NCBI GenBank assembly: GCA_905215625.1
Contig: CAJMQQ010000014.1
Span: 1 to 51,028 of the forward strand
Direction of reading: 5' to 3'
Source: an uncultured bacterium
GTDB taxonomy: Bacteria; Bacillota; Clostridia; Lachnospirales; Lachnospiraceae
Length of the DNA stretch: 51,028 bases
Shown: piece after piece, positions 7,397-16,275 of the stretch
Layout: the number at the start of each line of letters is the position of its first letter
How positions within the stretch are numbered: position 1 is the stretch's first letter
Notes under the pieces: model-generated
Databases searched by the model: none
Told to the model about the DNA's origin: nothing
The model's input: the letters and a program-made list of their open reading frames with translations, nothing else
Program-made: the position numbers and the translations under genes

Positions 7397-8524
7397 TCAC
7401 ATAATGAATTTCTTATACGCCGAAAACGCATTCGGAAGAGGATATTTTTCCTGCAGACTTCTTTTATCCGCAAAAATCAGATCCCCATCGTCTCTTGCAT
7501 CCGGACATATCCGGATCCGGTAACCGGACATATCCCATTCTACGTGGGAAAATATATGCTTTGCCTTTGGCAGTTTTTCTACAGAAAGAACCGTTTCCGG
7601 TTCCAGGCAGAAAGCTTCTAACACCTGGCTTTGCTCAAGCCTTCCTTCTGTATTTGGAAGCTCATACAGCGAAGCCAGCAGTCCGGAAGGCGGACGCTTT
7701 CTAATGGCTGTTTTCCCATCTTTTTCTAAAATCACAACGGTCCGTTCTTCTTTTTTCCGCTGTTTTTTCGGCGGTTTAAATGGAATCTCCTTCCAGCGTC
7801 CGCTCCGTCTGGTTTTGCATAAAGACGCCAGCGGGCAGACCAGGCACTTCGGCTCTCCATTGGGTACGCAGACCAAGGCCCCGATTTCAATCAGGGCCTG
7901 ATTATACTCTCCTGGATGTTCCCGATCCATGACCTCTTTTAAAAGACCTTCCATCTGCTTTTTTAAAGCTGGTTTTGTAATATCTCTGTCATCTTCCAAT
8001 ACTCTGGAAATCACCCTCAAAACATTGCCGTCCACCGCTGGTACCGGAACCGAAAACGCAATGGATGCAATGGCTCCTGCTGTATAGCTTCCTATTCCTG
8101 GAAGCTTCAGGATTTCTTCGAACTCTCTGGGCATTTTTCCTTCGTATGACTCCACCAGTTTGCTGGCACATTTCTGCAGATTTCTTGCCCTGCTGTAATA
8201 GCCCAGTCCTTCCCAGAGCTTTAACAGGGTTTCTTCCGGCACTTCTGCCAGGCTTTGAATATCCGGCAATGCTTCTAAAAATCGGTAATAATACGGTTTT
8301 ACCGCTTCCACCCTGGTCTGCTGAAGCATAATCTCTGAAATCCAGATCCGGTAAGGATCCTTGGTTTCCCGCCAGGGCAGTATTCTGGCATTTTCCCTAT
8401 ACCACGCCAAAAGAGGTCTTCTGACCGCCAAAAGCCGCTCTCTGTCAGAAAGCTCCTTCTTCCCGTCCGGATCCTCCAGAGTCTGGATCTGATCATAAAG
8501 TCCCTGCAGCCAGCGTTCAGACAT
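7397..8524 (-). CDS. mutY: A/G-specific adenine glycosylase MutY
   Basis: Removes adenine mispaired with guanine or 8-oxoguanine. Helix-hairpin-helix LPGIGSYTAGAI is at about residues 141-152, the catalytic glutamate is E64 in SEIMLQQT and the catalytic aspartate D165 in PAVDGNVLR. The 4Fe-4S ligands are C219, C227, C230 and C236, giving Cx7Cx2Cx5C where the textbook spacing is Cx6Cx2Cx5C. A C-terminal NUDIX-like lesion-recognition domain follows. I chose the second ATG because AGGGGAG is 9 bases upstream of it but only 3 from the first (8530). The start overlaps the birA stop by 8 bases. Confidence 0.95.
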   Translation of the reverse strand: MSERWLQGLYDQIQTLEDPDGKKELSDRERLLAVRRPLLAWYRENARILPWRETKDPYRIWISEIMLQQTRVEAVKPYYYRFLEALPDIQSLAEVPEETLLKLWEGLGYYSRARNLQKCASKLVESYEGKMPREFEEILKLPGIGSYTAGAIASIAFSVPVPAVDGNVLRVISRVLEDDRDITKPALKKQMEGLLKEVMDREHPGEYNQALIEIGALVCVPNGEPKCLVCPLASLCKTRRSGRWKEIPFKPPKKQRKKEERTVVILEKDGKTAIRKRPPSGLLASLYELPNTEGRLEQSQVLEAFCLEPETVLSVEKLPKAKHIFSHVEWDMSGYRIRICPDARDDGDLIFADKRSLQEKYPLPNAFSAYKKFIM

Positions 8525-9326
8525 ATCCATACACTCCCCTTACGGAGACTTCCCCTGAAATCACCCGCTTCTGCTGTCCGTCCGGAAGATCCACAAGCAG
8601 TTCTCCTTCCGTATCAATTCCCCTGCAGACTCCAGAGTAAGAACCGGATGGTGCAAGAATGGTTACCTGACGGCCCAGATTAATCAGTCTGGAATCATAT
8701 TCTTCTTTTAGAAGGCTTAGATCCAGGGTTTCCAAAAACATTTTATAATACGTTTCAAAAGCTGCCATAATGTTTGCTATGACGTTCTCTCTGTCTGCCT
8801 TTTCTCCCTTTTCCAGATATAATGAAGTCGCTGTCTCTCTGATTTCTTCCGGAAATTCTGTCATATTGGCATTAATGCCGATTCCCACAATCACATATTC
8901 CGGCTGATTTTCCCGACTTCTCATCTCTGTCAGAATCCCACAGATTTTCTTTTGCCCAATTACCAGATCATTCGGCCATTTTATCTTAGAAGCCAGTCCG
9001 GTCTCTTCCTGAATCCCTTTCTGGACTGCCAGCGCTGCCACCAGGGTCAGCATGGAAGCCTTATCTGCCGGAATATCCGGACGGAGCAGCAGGCTCATCC
9101 AGATTCCGGTTCCTGACGGCGATACCCAGGTTCGTCCCCTTCTTCCTTTTCCGGCCCACTGGCGTTCTGCCACTACCAGGGTGCCTTCCGGCCATCCTTC
9201 TGCAGCCAGTTTTGCACACTGGATATTGGTGGAGTCCGTTTCTTCCAGCACCAGAATTGATTTCCCAGCCCAGCTTCCAGTCAGCTTTTCTAAAATTTTA
9301 TTCTCTGTCAGCATCTGTTCTGTCAT
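8517..9326 (-). CDS. birA: Biotin-[acetyl-CoA-carboxylase] ligase, class I
   Basis: Attaches biotin to the carboxylase carrier domain. The biotinyl-AMP loop GKGRRGRTW and the KWPNDL motif are intact, followed by the small C-terminal SH3-like domain. The 269 residues leave no room for the N-terminal DNA-binding winged helix of bifunctional BirA, so this is the catalytic-only form without repressor activity. GGAGG lies 5 bases before the chosen ATG; an upstream in-frame GTG (9338) sits inside the preceding gene without a useful Shine-Dalgarno. Confidence 0.93.
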   Translation of the reverse strand: MTEQMLTENKILEKLTGSWAGKSILVLEETDSTNIQCAKLAAEGWPEGTLVVAERQWAGKGRRGRTWVSPSGTGIWMSLLLRPDIPADKASMLTLVAALAVQKGIQEETGLASKIKWPNDLVIGQKKICGILTEMRSRENQPEYVIVGIGINANMTEFPEEIRETATSLYLEKGEKADRENVIANIMAAFETYYKMFLETLDLSLLKEEYDSRLINLGRQVTILAPSGSYSGVCRGIDTEGELLVDLPDGQQKRVISGEVSVRGVYGYV

Positions 9327-9328
9327 GG

Positions 9329-9634
9329 CTACCTCCACAGACTTACCGCGCTGATAACTGCTAGTGCGGTAAGCGCTGCTCCTAATAAAAATAACAGGAT
9401 TCCGCTTAACTTTTTCTTTTTATTTCTACCGCTTTGACTGATTCTGAAATAGCCATTTACATAATTTAAAATAGCTGCCAGCACAAAAATCACCGGAAAC
9501 AGAGTCAGATGGCCATTGGGATTTAAAAACGAAATCACTGCCAGCACAACGATTGCCAGACCGATTACAATATGAACCAGATCCAGAATAAAACTGCTGT
9601 TTCTGGACATTTTTTTCCCTGGCTGACTATACAT
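9329..9634 (-). CDS. Small three-helix membrane protein, unknown function
   Basis: A 101-residue protein with three hydrophobic segments (about residues 16-36, 44-60 and 78-98) and a basic RNKKKK loop between the second and third. I do not recognise a family with confidence. Its ribosome binding site (AGGAGG) lies inside the last codons of argF and its ATG directly follows the argF stop (TAAATG), so it is translationally coupled to argF. birA follows after 2 bases. It is embedded in a metabolic operon, but that does not reveal its role. Confidence 0.75.
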   Translation of the reverse strand: MYSQPGKKMSRNSSFILDLVHIVIGLAIVVLAVISFLNPNGHLTLFPVIFVLAAILNYVNGYFRISQSGRNKKKKLSGILLFLLGAALTALAVISAVSLWR

Positions 9635-10627
9635 TTATACGCCTCCTAACGTAGCCGCCATTACTGCTTTAATGGTATGCATACGGTTTTCTGCTTCTTC
9701 AAATACTTTGGAACGGCTGCTTTCAAATACTTCGTTTGTCACTTCCATATCTACGATTCCAAACCGCTCTCCCATCTCTTTTCCAATGCCAGTTTTTAAA
9801 TCATGGAAAGCAGGCAGACAGTGAAGGAAGATTGCAGTTTCTCCTGCATTATTCATCACATCCATGGTCACCTTGTAAGGGGACAATTCCCGGATTCTCT
9901 TTTCCCAGACGTCGTCTGGCTCTCCCATGGATACCCAGACGTCTGTATAAACAACGTCCGCGCCTTTGGTACCTTCCATCACATTATCTGTCAGGGTAAT
10001 GCTTCCTCCGGACTGCTTTGCATATTCCTGGCATTCCTTTACTAACTGCTCATTTGGGAAATAATTTTTTGGCGCGCAGGCAACAAAGTCCATACCCATT
10101 TTGGTGCAGGCAATCATTAAGGAATTGCCCATATTATAACGGGCGTCTCCCATATAGACCAGACGAAGTCCCTTTAATCTGCCGAAATGTTCCCGGATTG
10201 TCAGGAAATCTGCCAGCATCTGGGTCGGATGGTACTCGTTGGTCAGACCGTTCCACACTGGAACTCCAGCGTATTTTGCCAGTTCTTCCACTATCTCCTG
10301 GCCGTATCCTCGATACTCAATGCCTTCATACATCCGTCCCAGGACTCTGGCTGTATCGGCAATACTCTCTTTTTTGCCAATCTGACTGGCCTTCGGATCC
10401 AGATAAGTGGAACCCATTCCCAAATCATGGGCCGCTACTTCAAAAGAACATCTGGTTCTGGTACTGGTTTTCTCAAAAATCAGAGCTACATTTTTCCCTC
10501 TCAGCGTGTCCATGGGAAGTCCTCTCTTCTTTTTATCCTTTAACTCCGCAGCCAGATCTAATAAATAAGTAATCTCTTCTGCTGTATAATCTTTCAGTGT
10601 CAAAAAATGCCTTCCTTTTAAGTCCAT
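9635..10627 (-). CDS. argF: Ornithine carbamoyltransferase
   Basis: Forms citrulline from ornithine and carbamoyl phosphate. The carbamoyl-phosphate loop STRTR is at 55-59 and the ornithine-binding HCLPAFHD is near residue 270; the length of 330 residues is standard. No other arginine biosynthesis or deiminase-pathway gene is nearby, so the sequence does not decide between anabolic and catabolic use. The upstream gap to the phospholipase gene is only 44 bases, with an AT-rich stretch that could hold a promoter. Confidence 0.96.
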   Translation of the reverse strand: MDLKGRHFLTLKDYTAEEITYLLDLAAELKDKKKRGLPMDTLRGKNVALIFEKTSTRTRCSFEVAAHDLGMGSTYLDPKASQIGKKESIADTARVLGRMYEGIEYRGYGQEIVEELAKYAGVPVWNGLTNEYHPTQMLADFLTIREHFGRLKGLRLVYMGDARYNMGNSLMIACTKMGMDFVACAPKNYFPNEQLVKECQEYAKQSGGSITLTDNVMEGTKGADVVYTDVWVSMGEPDDVWEKRIRELSPYKVTMDVMNNAGETAIFLHCLPAFHDLKTGIGKEMGERFGIVDMEVTNEVFESSRSKVFEEAENRMHTIKAVMAATLGGV

Positions 10628-10671
10628 CCTTGTTCTCCCCTTTTATAAGTCTGATTTTTAGATATAAAATA

Positions 10672-11823
10672 CTATATTGGCAGACGGCTGTCAAGTGCGC
10701 CAAGCCTTTTTTGTATTTCTTTTATCAACTCTTCTGATGTATAAATATGAAGTCTTTTTAATCCCAGCTTTTTTGCCATTTCTTCCAGAACCGCTAGATA
10801 CAGTTCTTTATAATCCCAGTTTGCCTTCAATTTTAATTTTTCTGCCAAATGCGGAAAAATCTGCTCGGTAAATGGACGGTAGCCGCTTAAATGTTCCCAG
10901 TCTTCTTCTGCTAAAACAGGACGGATATACAGTTTCAGCAGCTCCAGTTCTGACAGCATCCGGTCAAAATAATAAGCCTCCGACCCCTGCGCGTCAATAT
11001 AATAATGTCTTCCCCGAAGCCCGTACAGCATCCTCATTGCATCGTAATACCCCAGCATCATATTTTTCCGCGCTTTCTTTTTGCTGAAATCTAAAATGCC
11101 GCCTAAATCCTGTCTCGGCGCTATCCGGTAAATCCTTACGTCATCTGGTATTTCCAGAAACCTCTCGCTGTCTCTTCCGATGCCGTAAATCCTAAGGACC
11201 AGAATATCCTTGTACCCGGCATCCAGCAGGGGTTCTATGGGCACATTGTCCACGCTTCCCCCGTCCATATACCGTTTGCCTCCCAGTTTTTCATTTTTAA
11301 ACGCCAGAAAATAAGCGCTGGCAAGAAGCATATCCCCGATCTGGCCTTCCGGAAGTTTTTTCACATCTGCCAGTATCTTTTTCCGGTCGGACAGTGAATA
11401 GGTAACCACAAACAGATCCCTGGGCGAACTGCGTATTTTTTCTTCATCCACCGTATCCATAATCAAGGTTCTGAGAGGCGTAATGTCCAGTCCCTTTTCC
11501 GAAAAAATTCGCCTCATAGTGCTTAACACTTCCTGAAGATCCCCTGCCTTTAGGCTGAGGGACATCATTTTTTCCATCATGGCATCGTCCACGTCCATCA
11601 CTTTGGAATAGGTAATGTTTTCCCAGATATACTCTGCTTTTTCCAAATCATCCATACACATGAGAGCGCCGTTTAATGCTCCTACCGATGCGCCGGAAAT
11701 CCCCTTTATCTGGACTCCTGATTCTTTTAACGCTTTCCATGCGCCAATCTGATAAGCGCCTCTGGCCCCTCCGCCTTCTAAAACTACGCCGTACTCTTTT
11801 GACCGGTCAATTTGAAGTTCCAT
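10672..11823 (-). CDS. Patatin-like phospholipase
   Basis: Patatin-family lipid hydrolase of 383 residues using a Ser-Asp dyad. The oxyanion loop GGGARGAY is at about residues 17-24, the nucleophile is S46 in GASVG, and the catalytic Asp lies in MDGGSVDN. There is no signal peptide or membrane segment, so it is a cytoplasmic enzyme of the RssA/YchK type. GGAGG lies just before the ATG. It is bounded upstream by a strong hairpin and has argF downstream. Confidence 0.9.
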   Translation of the reverse strand: MELQIDRSKEYGVVLEGGGARGAYQIGAWKALKESGVQIKGISGASVGALNGALMCMDDLEKAEYIWENITYSKVMDVDDAMMEKMMSLSLKAGDLQEVLSTMRRIFSEKGLDITPLRTLIMDTVDEEKIRSSPRDLFVVTYSLSDRKKILADVKKLPEGQIGDMLLASAYFLAFKNEKLGGKRYMDGGSVDNVPIEPLLDAGYKDILVLRIYGIGRDSERFLEIPDDVRIYRIAPRQDLGGILDFSKKKARKNMMLGYYDAMRMLYGLRGRHYYIDAQGSEAYYFDRMLSELELLKLYIRPVLAEEDWEHLSGYRPFTEQIFPHLAEKLKLKANWDYKELYLAVLEEMAKKLGLKRLHIYTSEELIKEIQKRLGALDSRLPI

Positions 11824-11854
11824 AGTCCCTCCGACTGCATTTTGGAAAAGAAAT

Positions 11855-11918
11855 CTGCCGCAAAACGAAACCGTCGGATCTTCTGCTGTCAGATACCCGA
11901 TGATTCATTTTGCGGCAG
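11855..11918 (-). terminator. Long hairpin after the paraslipin gene
   Basis: Two perfectly complementary 11-base arms (CTGCCGCAAAA at 11855-11865, TTTTGCGGCAG at 11908-11918) enclose a partly paired 42-base interior. On the minus strand the hairpin is followed by ATTTCTTTT, so it probably terminates the NfeD-paraslipin transcript. Confidence 0.65.
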
Positions 11919-11941
11919 TGAATGCCTATTTACTTCAGATG

Positions 11942-12886
11942 TTACGGATTGACCTCTCCATCTGTTTTTTTGGCAATCTCTGATATAGAGGTCACAAGAC
12001 CAGCCAGTCCCTGAATCTCAGATGGAATAATAATCTTGGTCGCACGTCCGTTAGCTGCTGCCTGAAATGCTTCTAAGCTCTTAAGCTGGAGAACAGAGCT
12101 GTCTGCGCCTGCTTCTTTAATAAACCGGATACCGTCTGCCTGTGCCTGCTGAATCTTTAAAATTGCCTCAGCCTGGCCTTCTGCTTCTTTAATCCGTTTT
12201 TCCTTCTCGGCCTCTGCCCGGAGAATCGCTGCCTGTTTATCTGCTTCTGCATCCAGAATCGCAGATTCTTTCTTACCTTCTGCTACCAGAATAGTGGATT
12301 TCTTTTCGCCCTCTGCCCGGAGAATCGCCTCACGGCGTTCCCGCTCTGCCTTCATCTGTTTCTCCATGGCATCCTGAATCGCTGCCGGAGGAATGATATT
12401 TTTCAGCTCGACACGGTTTACTTTAATCCCCCATGGATCCGTAGCAATATCCAGAGACGCTCTCATCTTTGCATTAATCGTCTCTCTGGAAGTAAGCGTC
12501 TGATCCAGCTCCATCTCGCCGATAATATTTCTCAAGGTAGTAGCGGTCAGATTCTCAATTGCCATAATTGGATTTTCCACGCCGTATGCATACAGCTTAG
12601 GATCTGTAATCTGGAAAAACACTACTGTATCTATCCTCATGGTAACATTGTCTTTGGTAATAACCGGCTGGGGCGGAAAATCTGCCACCTGCTCCTTTAG
12701 GTTGACTTTCTTTGCCACACGCTCCAGAATCGGCACTCTGATATGCAGGCCAGTAGACCATGTAGCTTTGTATGCGCCTAGACGTTCAATAATCATCGCC
12801 TGTGCCTGAGGAACAACTTTTACGCATGATGCCAATACTGCCAGTACAATCAATAGCACAACGGCTACTAAAATAAATCCACCCAT
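11942..12886 (-). CDS. SPFH/Band 7 membrane protein, paraslipin
   Basis: Stomatin/prohibitin-type protein of 314 residues: one N-terminal membrane anchor (about residues 4-22), a Band 7 domain (about 25-180), then a long alanine/glutamate/lysine-rich coiled coil (about 175-260) and a C-terminal tail. SPFH proteins assemble rings or scaffolds in membrane microdomains. It starts 16 bases after an NfeD gene, and SPFH-NfeD pairs are a conserved bacterial unit. E. coli QmcA-YbbK is the comparable arrangement. Confidence 0.93.
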   Translation of the reverse strand: MGGFILVAVVLLIVLAVLASCVKVVPQAQAMIIERLGAYKATWSTGLHIRVPILERVAKKVNLKEQVADFPPQPVITKDNVTMRIDTVVFFQITDPKLYAYGVENPIMAIENLTATTLRNIIGEMELDQTLTSRETINAKMRASLDIATDPWGIKVNRVELKNIIPPAAIQDAMEKQMKAERERREAILRAEGEKKSTILVAEGKKESAILDAEADKQAAILRAEAEKEKRIKEAEGQAEAILKIQQAQADGIRFIKEAGADSSVLQLKSLEAFQAAANGRATKIIIPSEIQGLAGLVTSISEIAKKTDGEVNP

Positions 12887-12902
12887 ACTCCATCTCCTCC
12901 TG

Positions 12903-13334
12903 TCAGGTTTCTGCTTCTACAATCAGCTTCACACCCTGAATCTCTTTTACAGTTACAATGGTTCCCTCCTGGATTACCTCTTCGTCCCGGACGCTTCTGG
13001 CCATCCACTCCTGTCCGTTAATCACTGCTGATCCGGTCGCGTTCCGGTTATCCACTTCCGACGTTACTCTTGCCTGTTTTCCTATCAGGCTGTCGGCATT
13101 GGTTCTGGTAATGTCTCCATTGATATATTTTTTCGCAAAAGGCCTGACTAAAATCAGGGTAATAAAGGAAACAATTACAAAAGCGGCAAGCTGGGTTTCT
13201 ATCCCTGCACTGGTAAAACTCAGAGCAAAGGCGGCCAGCGCACCTGCTGCAAACCAAATGGTAGTCAAAGCCATGGTGGCTACCTCAATGCCCAGTAACG
13301 CGACAAATATAACCAACCAAATAACCGGTGACAT
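12903..13334 (-). CDS. NfeD-family membrane protein
   Basis: A 143-residue short NfeD: hydrophobic segments in the first 85 residues, then a C-terminal OB-fold (about 88-143: IGKQARVTSE, NGQEWMARS, TVKEIQGVKLIVE). It lacks the ClpP-like protease domain of long NfeD. It partners the paraslipin gene downstream. AAAGGAGG is 8 bases before the chosen ATG; in-frame starts at 13361 and 13427 would place the structured leader element inside or close to the coding sequence. Confidence 0.9.
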   Translation of the reverse strand: MSPVIWLVIFVALLGIEVATMALTTIWFAAGALAAFALSFTSAGIETQLAAFVIVSFITLILVRPFAKKYINGDITRTNADSLIGKQARVTSEVDNRNATGSAVINGQEWMARSVRDEEVIQEGTIVTVKEIQGVKLIVEAET

Positions 13335-13372
13335 AACGTTTGCCTCCTTTTCTGTATTCATTTTAAATCTGC

Positions 13373-13453
13373 ATAAACCGTGCGTCTTCTGCCGAAAGGC
13401 TTTTCTTTCCGGAAGAAGCAGGGGCATTCGCCCTATGTCAGCACACGGCTTAT
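13373..13453 (-). ncRNA. Candidate structured leader RNA (three-way junction)
   Basis: In the 5' untranslated region of the NfeD-paraslipin operon, starting a few bases after the predicted transcription start. ATAAGCCGTGTG (13442-13453) pairs over 12 consecutive positions, two of them G-U, with CGCACGGTTTAT (13373-13384). Two internal hairpins follow: GGGC-GAAT-GCCC, and CTTCT..CCG.GAAAG pairing with CTTTC.GG.AGAAG. The element does not match the consensus of any riboswitch I can recall. It could be a regulatory element, an mRNA-stabilising structure or a protein-binding site. Confidence 0.5.
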
Positions 13454-13462
13454 TTTAGGGGT

Positions 13463-13491
13463 ATTATATCATACAAAAGCCGCCAATACAA
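13463..13491 (-). promoter_or_regulatory. Promoter of the NfeD-paraslipin operon
   Basis: A perfect TATAAT (13463-13468) lies 17 bases downstream of TTGTAT (13486-13491) on the minus strand. The weak -35 falls in the terminator hairpin of the upstream gene. Confidence 0.6.
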
Positions 13492-13504
13492 CTGTACTGA
13501 CGGC
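13475..13504 (-). terminator. Intrinsic terminator of the rRNA methyltransferase operon
   Basis: GCCGTCAGTA pairs with TATTGGCGGC over 10 positions (two G-U) around a short loop, followed by TTTTGT on the minus strand. It directly precedes and partly overlaps the NfeD promoter. Confidence 0.7.
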
Positions 13505-13521
13505 TCCAGAATCTTACATTT

Positions 13522-14319
13522 TCATAAACTATTTTTACTGTTCCGGCGCTGCCTGGCTGCTTCAAACATGAGAACAGAGGAAGCTACAGCAGCGTTTAAA
13601 GACTCTACTTTTCCCATCATCGGAATCCGGATATACGTATCAGCCAGAGCCGCCGTCCCATCCGTCAGCCCATTGGCCTCGTTGCCGATTAAAAATCCGC
13701 AGGAACCGGTAAAATCTTCCTGATCATAGGAATTCGTGCCCTTTAAATGAGCGGCAAACAGACGGATTCCCTCTTTCTTCATCCTTCTTAATGCATCGTG
13801 AAGATCATCCGCGTAGACAAACGGCATCCGGAATACCGAACCCATTGTAGAGCGGATTACTTTCGGATTGTAGATATCTACCGTATTTTTGTCCATCACA
13901 ATTCCGGTCACTCCGGCCCCCTCTCCAGCGCGGAGTATGGTTCCCAGATTGCCAGGGTCCTGAATCGTCTCTAAAATCATCAGACAAGAGGGTTTTTCTT
14001 TCATCACATCCTCAAGGCTGTAATGCTTCTGTCTGACCACAGCCAGCACTCCCTGAGGCGTCTGGGTATCTGCCATGGCCTTCATAACGCTTTCCGTTAC
14101 GACTTCATGGCGACACTGTAGAAGATTTCCCAGATCTTCGTTTCCAAACTCATTTAAAAATGCATCCGTTACATAGAGAGAACAGATTTCCTCCGGATTC
14201 AGTTCCCTGCAGATCCGAAGCCCCTCTGCCACATATTTGCCTTCTTCTCTCCTGGCTTTTCCTTTTTTTATCAGATTCTGGACGTATTTTACCTGGTCAT
14301 TTTTTGTGCTGACAATCAT
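13522..14319 (-). CDS. TrmH/SpoU-family RNA 2'-O-ribose methyltransferase
   Basis: SPOUT-class methyltransferase of 265 residues. An N-terminal substrate-binding domain (about residues 1-100) is followed by the knotted catalytic domain with all three SpoU motifs: QDPGNLGTILR, GNEANGL and IPMMGKVESLNAAVA. The substrate is rRNA or tRNA; RlmB-like and TsnR-like members are hard to separate by eye. Its ATG lies one base past the nadE stop, with only a weak AGAGG upstream, so translation is probably coupled to nadE. Confidence 0.92.
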   Translation of the reverse strand: MIVSTKNDQVKYVQNLIKKGKARREEGKYVAEGLRICRELNPEEICSLYVTDAFLNEFGNEDLGNLLQCRHEVVTESVMKAMADTQTPQGVLAVVRQKHYSLEDVMKEKPSCLMILETIQDPGNLGTILRAGEGAGVTGIVMDKNTVDIYNPKVIRSTMGSVFRMPFVYADDLHDALRRMKKEGIRLFAAHLKGTNSYDQEDFTGSCGFLIGNEANGLTDGTAALADTYIRIPMMGKVESLNAAVASSVLMFEAARQRRNSKNSL

Positions 14320-14320
14320 C

Positions 14321-16252
14321 TTATTCTGTAATCCTCTCTAAATCCTCCTGCCAGATCCGGCCGGATGCGTCGCTTGGCATCCGCAGATCTCCTCTTGGAG
14401 ATACGCCTACGGATCCTACTTTTGGACCGTCTGGCAGACAGGAACGCTTAAACTGCTGGCTGAAAAACCTTCTGTAAAATGTTTTCAGCCATTTTAGTAT
14501 GACTTTTTTCTCATATTCTCCCTGAAATGCCTGGCAAGCCATGCGGTAAATTTTCGATGGCATATAACCGAACCGGAGCACATAGTACAAGAAGAAATCG
14601 TGGAGTTCATAAGGACCTACTAAGTCTTCGGTCTTCTGGGCAATCTCTCCTTCCTTTGGAGGAAGAAGTTCCGGACTTACCGGAGTATCCAACACGTCAA
14701 GAAGCACCTCAGAAAGCACTTCCTGGCCGCAGGTATCTGCATAATACTGTACTAAATGGCGAACCAGGGTCTTTGGCACAGACGCATTTACTCCATACAT
14801 GGACATATGATCTCCATTGTAGGTCGCCCAGCCCAGAGCCAGTTCCGACATATCTCCTGTGCCGATTACCAAGGCGCCGATCTCGTTGGCAATGTCCATA
14901 AGCACCTGGGTTCTCTCTCTGGCCTGGCTGTTTTCATAGGTAACGTCATGTTTTTCCGGATCGTGGCCAATATCTCTAAAATGCAGAGAAACCGCCTCTT
15001 TAATCACGACTTCCCGAAGGTCTGCCCCTACTTTTTCCGCCATAGTGCAGGCATTTTTATAAGTTCTGTCTGTCGTTCCAAAACAAGGCATGGTAATGCA
15101 GTGAATCTGATTTCTTGGAAGGCCCAGCAAATCAAAGGCCTTTACGCAGACTAACAGGGCCAGAGTAGAATCCAAACCGCCGGACAGCCCGACTACTGCA
15201 TGGCTGCAGCCTGTATGCTGGAGACGTTTCTTTAATCCCATTGCCTGGATAGTAAAAATTTCTTCACACCGGCGCTCTCTCTCGATTTCCTCTTTCGGCA
15301 CAAACGGAGATGGATCGATAAAGCGTCTGACTGGTTCCTGTTCTTTGGAATCCGCAAGATTCTGGAATGCAAATTCTACAGTTAAATGCTCTTTTATCTC
15401 CTGTCTGGAAAAGGTGTTCATTCTTCTGCGCTCCGACTGAAGCTTTTCCAGATCCATATCTGCAAAAATGACCTCATTGGTAAACCGCTTTGACTCTGCC
15501 AGGCAGATTCCGTCCTCTGCAATCAGATTCTGGCCTCCAAATACCAGATCCTGGGTGGATTCTCCCTCTCCGGCATTGGCATAAATGTAACCGCTAAGCA
15601 GTCTGGCAGACTGGCCGCAGATCAAGTTTTTCCGGTAGCGGTCTTTGCCCGTTGTCTCGTCGCTGGCAGAACAATTGACAATCACGCTGGCTCCAGCCAG
15701 GGCGTGCCGGATGCTGGGCGGATTCGGCGCCCAGACGTCTTCACAGATTTCTGCCGCCACAGTAAGTCCCTGCACATTTCTGCATTGGAACAATACATCC
15801 GTGCCAAACAACACCTTTTCTCCATAAAAATCCGTCAGATCCGGCTCTTTTCCAGCCGGTTCAAAATACCGCCTCTCATAAAATTCCGAGTAGTTGGGAA
15901 TATAGGTTTTAGGAACCATTCCCAGCACCTCTCCTTCAAAAAGAGCGGCCGCCACATTGTAAAGCTTTCCCTCATGCTCCCAGGGAAGTCCGGCAAATAC
16001 CAGCATATCCAGTCCCTTAGAAGCTTTGGCCAGAGCCTTTAATTCTTCTTTTGCGCTCTCAATTAACGGGAACTGCAAGAACAGATCCCCGCAGGTATAG
16101 GCAGTGACGGCAAGTTCAGGAAATACCAGAATCTTTACCCCTTCTTTACTGCATTCTTTCATAATTTTCTCTATCTGTTCCCGATTCCACCTGGTATCTG
16201 CCACTTTCACCTGGGGAGTAGCCGCTGCTACCCGGATAAATCCGTCTTTCAT
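14321..16252 (-). CDS. nadE: Glutamine-dependent NAD(+) synthetase
   Basis: Final enzyme of NAD synthesis, amidating deamido-NAD with ammonia from glutamine. The N-terminal nitrilase-type glutaminase has the triad E46 (FPELAVT), K115 (MVPKTYIPNY) and C170 (AAEICEDVW). The C-terminal synthetase has the ATP loop SGGLDS at 357-362. The length of 643 residues fits the two-domain form. It lies between a MATE pump gene (gap 23 bases) and the rRNA methyltransferase in one operon. Confidence 0.96.
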   Translation of the reverse strand: MKDGFIRVAAATPQVKVADTRWNREQIEKIMKECSKEGVKILVFPELAVTAYTCGDLFLQFPLIESAKEELKALAKASKGLDMLVFAGLPWEHEGKLYNVAAALFEGEVLGMVPKTYIPNYSEFYERRYFEPAGKEPDLTDFYGEKVLFGTDVLFQCRNVQGLTVAAEICEDVWAPNPPSIRHALAGASVIVNCSASDETTGKDRYRKNLICGQSARLLSGYIYANAGEGESTQDLVFGGQNLIAEDGICLAESKRFTNEVIFADMDLEKLQSERRRMNTFSRQEIKEHLTVEFAFQNLADSKEQEPVRRFIDPSPFVPKEEIERERRCEEIFTIQAMGLKKRLQHTGCSHAVVGLSGGLDSTLALLVCVKAFDLLGLPRNQIHCITMPCFGTTDRTYKNACTMAEKVGADLREVVIKEAVSLHFRDIGHDPEKHDVTYENSQARERTQVLMDIANEIGALVIGTGDMSELALGWATYNGDHMSMYGVNASVPKTLVRHLVQYYADTCGQEVLSEVLLDVLDTPVSPELLPPKEGEIAQKTEDLVGPYELHDFFLYYVLRFGYMPSKIYRMACQAFQGEYEKKVILKWLKTFYRRFFSQQFKRSCLPDGPKVGSVGVSPRGDLRMPSDASGRIWQEDLERITE

Positions 16253-16275
16253 CTAACGTTTCCTCTCTTTCTCGG

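Noticed and set aside
10018..10572. A 184-codon plus-strand frame
   Set aside because: It is antisense to argF, which is certain from STRTR and HCLPAFHD; the frame has no ribosome binding site and low-complexity composition.
13373..13453. Hammerhead ribozyme or SRP RNA
   Set aside because: The CTGATGA/GAAA core is absent (CTGACAT instead), and although CCGGAAGAAGCAG on the plus strand recalls the SRP apical loop, the GGTCAGG partner and domain length are missing.
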